Assembly (NCBI GenBank): GCA_937967325.1
Contig: CALBSQ010000155.1
Coordinates: 1 to 8,200 of the forward strand
Direction: 5' to 3'
Length of the DNA: 8,200 nt
Source of the DNA: an uncultured Chloroflexota bacterium
Lineage (GTDB): Bacteria > Chloroflexota > UBA4733
Shown here piece by piece: positions 1 to 5,488 of this stretch. Positions within the stretch are counted from its first letter, which is position 1. Each line of letters opens with the position of its first letter. Under the pieces are notes generated by a model. That model did not search any database. It was not told the origin of the DNA and saw nothing but the letters and a program-made list of their open reading frames with translations. A program made the position numbers and the translations under genes.

Positions 1-43
1 CCCCAGTTCGCCCTTGCGCCCCCTCGCCTCATCGCCCCGTACC

Positions 44-742
44 CTACCGCTCGTCCCGGCTCGACATGCCGGTGAGCCGGAAGACAAAATACAGCAGCGT
101 CGCCAGCGACTGGGCCAGGGCCGCCACGTAGGTGAGGGCCGCCGCCGACAGGACGCTCTCGGCGCCCTTCAGCTCCACCGGCGTGAGGAAGCTATTCTGG
201 CGCAGCAACTGGAGGGCGCGGTTCGAGGCGTTGAACTCCACCGGCAACGTCACCAGCGTGAAGAGCGTGGCGAGCGAGAAGAGGCCCACCCCCAGCCAGG
301 CGATGGCCGGCAGGTGGATGAAGAAGCCGAGCAGGAAGATCCAGTAGCCGGCGTTGGAGCCGATGTTGGCGGCGGGGACGAGTCCGGCTCGAACGCGCAG
401 CGGGGCATAGCCCGCCTTGTCCTGCAAGGCATGGCCGCACTCGTGCGCCACGATGCCGAGCGCCGCCACCGACGCGTTGGCGTACACCCCATCCGACAGT
501 CGCAGCACCTTGGCTTTAGGATCGTAGTGATCGGTCAGCTCGCCAGGGATACGCTCGATATTAATGAAGCCGAGCCCTGCCTGATCGAGGAGACGCCGGC
601 CCACTTGGGCTCCGGTAGCCCCCGCCAGGCTGCCCACCTGGGCATACTTGGCGTAGGTCGACTTCACCTTGTACTGGGCGTACATCACCAGCGCCAGCGC
701 CGGCAGCGCGAAGATGAAATAGACGGGATCGAAGTAGAACAT
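44..742 (-). CDS. YugP-family membrane zinc metallopeptidase
   Basis: This 232-residue protein resembles the YugP / neutral zinc metallopeptidase family (Pfam Zn_peptidase_2), membrane proteins thought to cleave proteins at or near the membrane; their substrates are largely unknown. It opens with MFYFDP, typical of the family, followed by a hydrophobic helix (about residues 7-23). The zinc motif HECGH is at residues 100-104, and E169 in PVEFNAS is the likely third ligand by family comparison. Further hydrophobic segments lie at about 132-147, 149-167 and 205-221. The frame stays open upstream to an ATG at 823, but the start at 742 is preferred because AGGAGGTGG stands 8 bases before it and the family N-terminus begins there. 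The gene is divergent from the operon starting at 1079. The family assignment is firm; the biological role is not. Confidence 0.9.
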   Translation of the reverse strand: MFYFDPVYFIFALPALALVMYAQYKVKSTYAKYAQVGSLAGATGAQVGRRLLDQAGLGFINIERIPGELTDHYDPKAKVLRLSDGVYANASVAALGIVAHECGHALQDKAGYAPLRVRAGLVPAANIGSNAGYWIFLLGFFIHLPAIAWLGVGLFSLATLFTLVTLPVEFNASNRALQLLRQNSFLTPVELKGAESVLSAAALTYVAALAQSLATLLYFVFRLTGMSSRDER

Positions 743-747
743 CGCGA

Positions 748-757
748 CCACCTCCTG
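748..757 (-). promoter_or_regulatory. Strong Shine-Dalgarno site of the YugP-like gene
   Basis: Read on the minus strand this is CAGGAGGTGG, a near-perfect match to the anti-Shine-Dalgarno sequence. The AGGAGG core (756-751) lies 8 bases upstream of the ATG at 742. It decides the start in favour of the shorter protein over the ATG at 823. Confidence 0.85.
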
Positions 758-843
758 TGGGGCCGCTCGTGCGCCGGACAGCACCGACGCCGTGGCTGCA
801 AGGGCCATTGCCACCGGCCACATGACCGGCAGCCTTGCTGGAA

Positions 844-852
844 ATTCTACCA
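844..852 (-). promoter_or_regulatory. Candidate extended -10 promoter for the YugP-like gene
   Basis: On the minus strand the sequence TGGTAGAAT is an extended -10 element: TG, one base, then TAGAAT, which matches five of six positions of TATAAT. No convincing -35 is seen 16-18 bases upstream, which is tolerated for extended -10 promoters. A transcript from here would begin near 837 and leave a leader of about 95 bases before the start at 742. This is pattern matching only. Confidence 0.35.
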
Positions 853-963
853 GGGCGCCTTGATCACCGTATTAGAGCACGATTAGGATGTCCGCCGCTC
901 CTCGGACCGCTGCGCAAGGAAGTTCACGGATCACCCGTGCCGCTGGGCATCGGCAACGCCGCC

Positions 964-972
964 TGATACTAT
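964..972 (+). promoter_or_regulatory. Candidate extended -10 promoter of the surface operon
   Basis: TGATACTAT fits the extended -10 pattern, with TG, one base, then TACTAT (four of six matches to TATAAT). TGGGCA at 944-949 is a poor -35 candidate with a 17-base spacer. Transcription would start near 979, about 100 bases before the chosen ATG at 1079. Weak evidence. Confidence 0.3.
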
Positions 973-988
973 AGGCGCCACTGGGGCT

Positions 989-1004
989 TGGATCCACCGA
1001 TCCA
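989..1004. repeat. Perfect 6-bp inverted repeat, possible operator
   Basis: TGGATC and GATCCA are separated by CACC, giving a 16-base dyad just downstream of the candidate -10 at 964-972. Such a position suits a repressor site or a small 5'-leader hairpin. The match is short and could be chance. Confidence 0.3.
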
Positions 1005-1078
1005 GCCGCATATTTCGTCGCCGGCCTGTTCATCGGGTGCGTTATCGAAAGAGTAGCAGAATAAGGATCAGCCGGCTC

Positions 1079-2404
1079 ATGCGCTGCCCAAACTGCCGCG
1101 GCCCGCTCCTGTTAGGAGACCGCTTCTGCCCACGCTGCGGCGCTTCCGTCAACCAGCCCACCAGTGTCGCCCAGTCAGCACGGCACAGTGGTGCAGGACG
1201 CCTGGCAGCACTGGTGCTGACGATCCTCGTCGTGGCGCTCGCTGGGGCCGGGGCCACGGTGGCGATCAAGAGCCGCGGCATTCCGTTCGCCGGGAGGTTG
1301 CCCTCCTTCTCCGCTGGCGTCGCGGCGTCCAGCGCCCAATCGTCCGCGACGGCGGTCTCGGTCGCCGCTGCCAACACGACATCCAGCAACACCCTCATAC
1401 ACTGGCCCACCGCCACTCCATCGCCGATCCACTCGCCCATACCAACGTCGATGCCGGCGCCCACCGACACGCCTGTTCCTACAGCGACGGCAATCCCGAC
1501 TTCGACGCCGGCGCCCACGAGCACGCCCGTTCCCTCGCCTACGCCAATTGGCCCAGCGACCTTTGGATCCTCGTCGAGCAACGGAGCACCCACCGTCATA
1601 ACCAGCGGGCCGGTGGTCGGACGAGGACACTTGCTGGTTGCCCTGAGCCAGGGCGACAACAGTCCCGGTGTCGAGGAAGTCGACCTCGGTACCGGCACGA
1701 GCGCCATCCGCGTCGCGCCGGGCGCCAACACCAGAGAGGCGGTGTGGACGAACGACGGCAGCAGCTTCATCTGTGTGAATGAGACGGACGACACGATCTA
1801 CCTCGTCTCGTCTACGGGCCTGCACCGCCTGGCCACCGGCGTCAACCCTGGGGTATCTCCCGACGGAACAAAGATGGCATACGTGGGCGGATCGAGCAAC
1901 CAGATCATGCTGCTTGCCGCGGATGGGACGGCGCCCGTGCAGCTCACCAATGGGCCGGATCAGACGCTCGGCCCGTCCTTCTCACCGGACGGCCGCGAGA
2001 TCGCCTTCTCCAAGAAGACCAATGGCCTGTGGCAAGTCTGGGTGATGGATGCGAACGGGGCAAACCAACACCAGATAACGCAAGGGGCCGACCACGCGCG
2101 CTTCGCCGTGTGGTCACCTGACGGCAAGGAGCTGGCCTATAACACGACACTGCCGGACGAGCTGACGCCGAAAGACGTCTGGCTCGTCGAGGCCAACGGC
2201 CAGAATCCTCGGCAGCTCGTCACCGGAGGGCAGAACGGCCGCCCCGATTGGGCCGGGGACTCCATCTTTTTCAATAGCGACCGCGATCGAGCGGCGGGAT
2301 ACCTGGACGTTTGGGCCATCCACCCGGACGGTTCGGGGCTGACCAGAATCACGCGAAGCGCCGCCGACACGGGCAGGTACGCGCCAGAGTGGCACGCCGG
2401 CTAA
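1079..2404 (+). CDS. Zinc ribbon-TM-PD40/TolB-like beta-propeller protein
   Basis: This 441-residue protein has no recognised gene name. It begins with a four-cysteine zinc ribbon (C3, C6, C17, C20), followed by a single TM helix at about 41-63. A low-complexity Thr/Pro/Ser/Ala spacer covers about 80-175 and includes an 18-residue tandem repeat. A TolB/WD40-like PD40 beta-propeller follows (about 180-440), with blade motifs SPDG at 260-263, FSPDG at 301-305 and WSPDG at 345-349. With the zinc ribbon inside, the propeller would be outside, probably binding a protein or glycan. The ATG at 1079 is preferred because the zinc ribbon starts there and AAGGA lies 11 bases upstream; a GTG at 1037 would add 14 basic residues of unclear value. 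It heads a probable operon, with the next gene starting 9 bases after its stop. The architecture is clear, the function unknown. Confidence 0.85.
   Translation: MRCPNCRGPLLLGDRFCPRCGASVNQPTSVAQSARHSGAGRLAALVLTILVVALAGAGATVAIKSRGIPFAGRLPSFSAGVAASSAQSSATAVSVAAANTTSSNTLIHWPTATPSPIHSPIPTSMPAPTDTPVPTATAIPTSTPAPTSTPVPSPTPIGPATFGSSSSNGAPTVITSGPVVGRGHLLVALSQGDNSPGVEEVDLGTGTSAIRVAPGANTREAVWTNDGSSFICVNETDDTIYLVSSTGLHRLATGVNPGVSPDGTKMAYVGGSSNQIMLLAADGTAPVQLTNGPDQTLGPSFSPDGREIAFSKKTNGLWQVWVMDANGANQHQITQGADHARFAVWSPDGKELAYNTTLPDELTPKDVWLVEANGQNPRQLVTGGQNGRPDWAGDSIFFNSDRDRAAGYLDVWAIHPDGSGLTRITRSAADTGRYAPEWHAG
1439..1546 (+). repeat. Two 18-codon tandem repeats in the Thr/Pro linker
   Basis: Two adjacent 54-base units (1439-1492 and 1493-1546) encode the related peptides IPTSMPAPTDTPVPTATA and IPTSTPAPTSTPVPSPTP. 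By hand alignment 40 of 54 bases agree, with many differences at third positions. This suggests an old duplication that lengthened the extracytoplasmic spacer. Confidence 0.75.
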
Positions 2405-2413
2405 TCACTCCTT

Positions 2414-3718
2414 ATGCGCATGCGTATGAGCTACCAGCGCTGCCGCCCGTGCCTGCGCATCCCCTCTGCCGGCAAGGCCGTCATCGTCGCGATGCTGCTG
2501 ATGGCGCCGGCGCTCAATGCCTGCGCCGCCTCGGTGGCTGGGGGCATGACCGCGAGAGAGCAGTCCACCACAGCAATCAGCACGGCCAGGCCGGCAGCGT
2601 CGCCGACGCCGGGGCTCGAGGCAACGACCGCCACGGCAACTCCTAATTCTGTCCGACCGACGCCATCGCCCGATCTGCCGGCAACCGTCACGGCGGCTGC
2701 CGGCCTGGTAACGGTCACGCCTACCGCTTCACCCGCCCCAGCGACGCCCACGACGCAGCCAACAAACACGCCAGACGCGGCGCCTAAAGGAACGACCACG
2801 GCGCTGGCCGGCGGGACGCTGCGGACCGACTATCCGGCGCTGGGCCTGTCCGTCCTCTACCCGGCCGGCACCTTCGCGGCGACCCACCTGGAGGAGTTCG
2901 CGGAGGATTGGAGCGAAGCGGGCCGCTACGTGCATGCGCAGCTCCAAGAGTCAGCGCCCATCGCCATGACGGTCGAGCTGCGCGCGGACGGCGCGGCCGA
3001 TCCCCTGGGACTGGGCGTCCGCGGATACAGCGAGCCTCAGGATGGCCGCATGTACCAGCTCTACGACGCTAGCGGCGACCGGGGCGACCGCGAGTACATC
3101 ACCGCGCACGAGCTCGGCCACATGCTGATCTATCCCAAGCTCGGTTGGGGGGCCAACCTCATGCTGAAGGAGGGCATCGCCATGTACGGGAGCGACGAGT
3201 TCCTGCGCCGCGACCAGGTGGTGACGGTCAACGACTTCGCGGTTGCCGCCTACCTCCAGCACCGCCTGACCTCCGCGGTCGCGCTGTCCGCCCCGAGCGC
3301 CGGCTTTCATGGCCGCCTCATCGACCGCGCCGACTATGACCTTTCCGGCTCGTTCGTCTCGTTCCTGATCGATACATACGGCATGGACAAGTTCGACCAG
3401 GTCTACCCCACCGCCAACTATTCCCTCGTCTATGGCAAGCCCCTCCAGCAGCTCAATCAGAAGTGGATTGATTTTCTGATCACGAGCAGTGAACGGCAAC
3501 CGCTCACCTTCGATCCAGCGCGCTACTTCTCCTTTCTGGACCGCGTCGCCGGCGACTACACCCGGCTGTACGCGGACGCCGAACAGCGCCAGGAGCGTCT
3601 GAACCAACCGGCCTACCAGGCCGTCGACGCCGCTCGCCTGGATGTGGATCGCCACGACTACGCGACGGCAGAGCAGGAGTTGCGCGCTTTCGATCAAGCA
3701 ATCAACGCAAAGGGATAA
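2414..3718 (+). CDS. Peptidase MA-like (gluzincin) metallopeptidase lipoprotein
   Basis: This 434-residue protein starts with a basic stretch and a hydrophobic core (about 22-34) ending in LNAC, a plausible lipobox with C37 as the lipidated residue. A Thr/Pro/Ala-rich spacer covers about 45-130. The catalytic domain follows: HELGH at 232-236 gives two zinc ligands and the catalytic glutamate. E253 in KEGIAMY is the expected third ligand of a gluzincin, and YDLSGSFVSFLID at 308-320 resembles the helix that follows in peptidase MA-like domains. The C-terminal 40 residues look helical. I expect a membrane-tethered extracytoplasmic protease of unknown substrate. No Shine-Dalgarno is visible before the ATG at 2414 or the in-frame ATGs at 2420 and 2426. 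The gene lies 9 bases after the upstream stop and in the same frame, so translation may depend on reinitiation. The next gene follows after 4 bases. Confidence 0.88.
   Translation: MRMRMSYQRCRPCLRIPSAGKAVIVAMLLMAPALNACAASVAGGMTAREQSTTAISTARPAASPTPGLEATTATATPNSVRPTPSPDLPATVTAAAGLVTVTPTASPAPATPTTQPTNTPDAAPKGTTTALAGGTLRTDYPALGLSVLYPAGTFAATHLEEFAEDWSEAGRYVHAQLQESAPIAMTVELRADGAADPLGLGVRGYSEPQDGRMYQLYDASGDRGDREYITAHELGHMLIYPKLGWGANLMLKEGIAMYGSDEFLRRDQVVTVNDFAVAAYLQHRLTSAVALSAPSAGFHGRLIDRADYDLSGSFVSFLIDTYGMDKFDQVYPTANYSLVYGKPLQQLNQKWIDFLITSSERQPLTFDPARYFSFLDRVAGDYTRLYADAEQRQERLNQPAYQAVDAARLDVDRHDYATAEQELRAFDQAINAKG
3709..3715 (+). promoter_or_regulatory. Ribosome binding site of the M14 lipoprotein gene
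   Basis: AAAGGGA, at the very end of the upstream coding region, lies 7 bases before the GTG at 3723. It supports a GTG start that gives a textbook lipoprotein signal, rather than the longer frame beginning at the ATG at 3642 inside the upstream gene. Confidence 0.6.
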
Positions 3719-3722
3719 CCAC

Positions 3723-4775
3723 GTGCAGAGACGCGCCGCTCCGATCTGGATAGCCGTTTCCCTCCTGATCCTTGCCGGGTGCGCTGCCAACCTCGCGTCC
3801 GGGCAAACCGCGGCCACGACCATCGCGGCCTCGTCCCCCGCTCTCCAGACCGCCACCACCGCCGGTCAAGCGCCGGCCACCCCGCTCATTCCGCCAACGA
3901 AGCTGCCCACGCCGACGATCGCGCCAGTGCAGTGGCCTCCCACGGTCACTCCGACCGAACGACCGCTGCCGCCGCCTACCAGCACCGCGTCGCCACTGCC
4001 AACACCGTCAGCAGCCCCAACGGTGTCGCCAGCTCCGACACTAGCGCCCACGGCGACCCAGCGCCCCAGCCCCACCGTCGCCGTCGCGGCCAGCCCGAGG
4101 ACGACGACTATCGGTCAGTCGGTGCAAGGCCGTCCGATCACGGCAACCACAATCGGTAACGGACCACTGGCCGTCGCCTTCGTGGGAGATACGCACGGCG
4201 GTCCCGAGCGGGAAACCGACCTGCTGGTCCAAATGGCGATCACCTACTACCGCGAGCACCCGGCCGAAATACCGAGCGCCGTGACCGCCTACTTCATCCC
4301 GACGCTCAATCCCGACGGCCTGGCGGCGGGCACGCGCTTCAATGCCGACGCGGTCGATCTCAATCGCAACTGGCAGACCCGGGACTGGGACACCAACGCC
4401 GGCGAGCCGAACGGCCTCGACAAGGGCGCCGGCGGACCACGACCGTTCTCCGAGCCGGAGTCGCGCGCCATGCGCGATTTCTTGGTCACGCATCACGTGG
4501 CCGCCTCGATCTTCTATCATCTCCCCTGGGGTGGTGTATACAGCGAGCCCAACTCCGTGCCATTTGCCCAAGCGGTAGCGCAAGCCAGCGGCTACCCCTT
4601 CCACTTGCCGGGCAAAGATACCCCCTACGCCATGACCGGCACCGCCCACCGCTGGGCCGACGAGCACGGCCAGCTCTCCCTGCTGCTCGAGCTCCACGGC
4701 AGCGCCAGCATCGAGTGGGATACCAACCACAGCGGCATGAACGCGACGATGCGGTACGTCGTCATCCACCACTAA
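3723..4775 (+). CDS. M14-family zinc carboxypeptidase-like lipoprotein
   Basis: This 350-residue protein starts with GTG. Residues 1-20 form a lipoprotein signal ending in LAGC, so C20 is the likely lipid attachment site. A Thr/Pro/Ala-rich spacer (about 25-125) precedes a compact domain with M14 metallocarboxypeptidase landmarks. These are THGGPE at 157-162 (first zinc ligands, H158 and probably E162), NPDG at 196-199, DLNRNW at 212-217 (substrate-binding Asn/Arg), FYHLPWG at 264-270 (H266, likely third ligand) and LLLELHG at 320-326 (E324, likely catalytic base). Family members remove C-terminal residues from peptides or trim cell-wall peptides; the substrate here cannot be read. An upstream in-frame ATG at 3642 overlaps the previous gene by 77 bases and would bury the signal peptide. 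It is the last gene of the probable three-gene operon; no T-rich terminator follows, only a 5-bp stem at 4776-4791. Confidence 0.88.
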   Translation: MQRRAAPIWIAVSLLILAGCAANLASGQTAATTIAASSPALQTATTAGQAPATPLIPPTKLPTPTIAPVQWPPTVTPTERPLPPPTSTASPLPTPSAAPTVSPAPTLAPTATQRPSPTVAVAASPRTTTIGQSVQGRPITATTIGNGPLAVAFVGDTHGGPERETDLLVQMAITYYREHPAEIPSAVTAYFIPTLNPDGLAAGTRFNADAVDLNRNWQTRDWDTNAGEPNGLDKGAGGPRPFSEPESRAMRDFLVTHHVAASIFYHLPWGGVYSEPNSVPFAQAVAQASGYPFHLPGKDTPYAMTGTAHRWADEHGQLSLLLELHGSASIEWDTNHSGMNATMRYVVIHH

Positions 4776-4853
4776 CCGCGAACTGACGCGGCGTACGACA
4801 AACGCGCTCTCCAAGGCGTAGGCGATCCAAGAACCGAGCGGGCAATAGGACGG

Positions 4854-4872
4854 TTGGCTGTTGCATAGCCAA
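4854..4872. repeat. Perfect 6-bp inverted repeat next to a candidate promoter
   Basis: TTGGCT and AGCCAA are separated by 7 bases. The right arm overlaps the place where a -35 element would sit for the -10-like TACACT at 4889-4894, a usual place for a repressor or activator. The repeat is short, so chance is possible. Confidence 0.35.
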
Positions 4873-4885
4873 GCAGGACGTGCTG

Positions 4886-4894
4886 TGTTACACT
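4886..4894 (+). promoter_or_regulatory. Candidate extended -10 promoter upstream of the small membrane protein
   Basis: TGTTACACT fits an extended -10 pattern, with TG, one base, then TACACT (four of six matches to TATAAT). The -35 position (TAGCCA, 4866-4871) matches TTGACA at four of six. Transcription would begin near 4901. Pattern matching only. Confidence 0.3.
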
Positions 4895-5163
4895 GCCCGC
4901 AAGCGTACCAGCCCAGCCGAGATTCATGCCTTTTCGATCATCACGCAAGCGAAGGAAACCTGAGTCACTCAAACGCTGGAGATGCAACAAGAGCGCAGCC
5001 GACAGGCTACACGCCGGCAACAGCAACCGTGCCGGTACGTCCTTCGCTCCCCTTCGAAACAGGAGGTGGAACCAGAGACTTGCGGGGCGCGTCTGGCATC
5101 GCGGTGGTCATTATGGCCATCCGTCTTGGGACCGGCTGAGGGGTACCGTTTGGACAGAGCCGA

Positions 5164-5169
5164 GAGGAG
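5164..5169 (+). promoter_or_regulatory. Shine-Dalgarno site setting a TTG start
   Basis: GAGGAG lies 6 bases before the TTG at 5176 and supports that rare start codon over the in-frame GTG at 5185, which would be 15 bases away. Confidence 0.65.
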
Positions 5170-5175
5170 AGAGTC

Positions 5176-5373
5176 TTGAGTTCCGTGGGTGTCCTGCTGG
5201 CAATTGTGGTGGGTCTCGTCTTCTATTTTTTGCCGACCATCATCGCGGCTTCTCGGGGGAAGAGGGACATCGGCGCCATTTTCGCCTTGAATCTCTTGGC
5301 TGGCTGGACGTTTGTCGGCTGGATCATCTCGCTGGTCTGGGCGCTCACGCACGATCAGCAGGTCGCGGCCTAG
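5176..5373 (+). CDS. Small two-TM protein, superinfection-immunity (T4 Imm-like) family
   Basis: This 65-residue membrane protein starts with TTG. Two hydrophobic helices (about 4-25 and 34-57) flank a short basic loop SRGKR at 26-30. The pattern YFLPTIIA at 17-24, then IFALNL and GWTFVGW at 43-49 followed by LVWAL, matches the bacterial superinfection immunity family (Pfam Imm_superinfect) and is of normal length for it. The family is named after phage T4 Imm, an inner-membrane protein that blocks DNA entry by a second phage. Most bacterial members are uncharacterised and an anti-phage role here is inference. It lies 115 bases upstream of the larger zinc-ribbon gene on the same strand and could be cotranscribed with it. 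No phage genes are nearby. Confidence 0.85.
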   Translation: MSSVGVLLAIVVGLVFYFLPTIIAASRGKRDIGAIFALNLLAGWTFVGWIISLVWALTHDQQVAA

Positions 5374-5478
5374 ACCGTTCAACGTCCTCACAATCGACCT
5401 GGCAACGGCGGCTCACGCCATCCTCTTCGTGGCGAGGTTAGGCGATCTGAAGCCGATCACAACGCTGACCAGGGGGAC

Positions 5479-5485
5479 GAGGTGA
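5479..5485 (+). promoter_or_regulatory. Shine-Dalgarno site of the second zinc-ribbon gene
   Basis: GAGGTGA matches the 3' part of the consensus AGGAGGTGA. The GAGG core ends 6 bases before the ATG at 5489 and confirms that start, which also coincides with the beginning of the zinc ribbon. Confidence 0.7.
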
Positions 5486-5488
5486 CCT

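Larger units (their letters stand above)
743..1078. other. Divergent intergenic region between the peptidase gene and the surface operon
   Basis: This stretch separates two divergently oriented genes and must contain the promoters for both. It holds the peptidase Shine-Dalgarno, one extended -10 candidate on each strand, and a 6-bp inverted repeat at 989-1004. In-frame extensions of both flanking genes run into it (to 823 on the minus strand and to a GTG at 1037 on the plus strand), but neither extension looks like real protein. No separate gene is supported. Confidence 0.6.
4776..5175. other. 400-base stretch with no supported gene, possible long leader
   Basis: No open frame here looks like protein: the candidates are Arg/Gln-rich or read through the downstream gene in another frame. 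Visible elements are a short GC stem just after the M14 stop (4776-4780 with 4787-4791, no T tract), an inverted repeat beside a -10-like element (4854-4894), an orphan AGGAGGTGG at 5061-5069 with a possible 19-codon frame behind it, and the Shine-Dalgarno of the next gene at 5164-5169. If the promoter is real, the small membrane protein gene has a leader of about 275 bases. Confidence 0.5.

Noticed and set aside
14..886. A 290-codon open frame on the plus strand opposite the YugP-like gene
   Set aside because: It is Arg/Gln/His-rich with no recognisable domain and lies antisense to a gene with a strong Shine-Dalgarno and clear family motifs.
1400..1560. The Thr/Pro-coding repeats as a microsatellite or CRISPR-like array
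   Set aside because: The repeats keep the reading frame, vary at third codon positions and form an extracytoplasmic linker. There are no spacers.
3642..3722. N-terminal extension of the M14 lipoprotein from the ATG at 3642
   Set aside because: It overlaps the upstream protease gene by 77 bases and would bury a clean lipoprotein signal that begins at the GTG at 3723.
4776..4791. Stem CCGCG-N6-CGCGG as a terminator for the operon
   Set aside because: The stem has only 5 base pairs and no T tract follows. It is not enough for an intrinsic terminator call.
4982..5179. A 65-codon frame whose TGA overlaps the TTG start at 5176, suggesting translational coupling
   Set aside because: The product is Arg/Gln-rich and low in hydrophobic order, and its only GGAG touches the start codon. 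The overlap is probably chance.
4926..5441. A 171-codon plus-strand frame covering the small membrane protein
   Set aside because: It reads through the superinfection-immunity gene in another frame, is Arg/Ser-rich and has no domain or good start signal.
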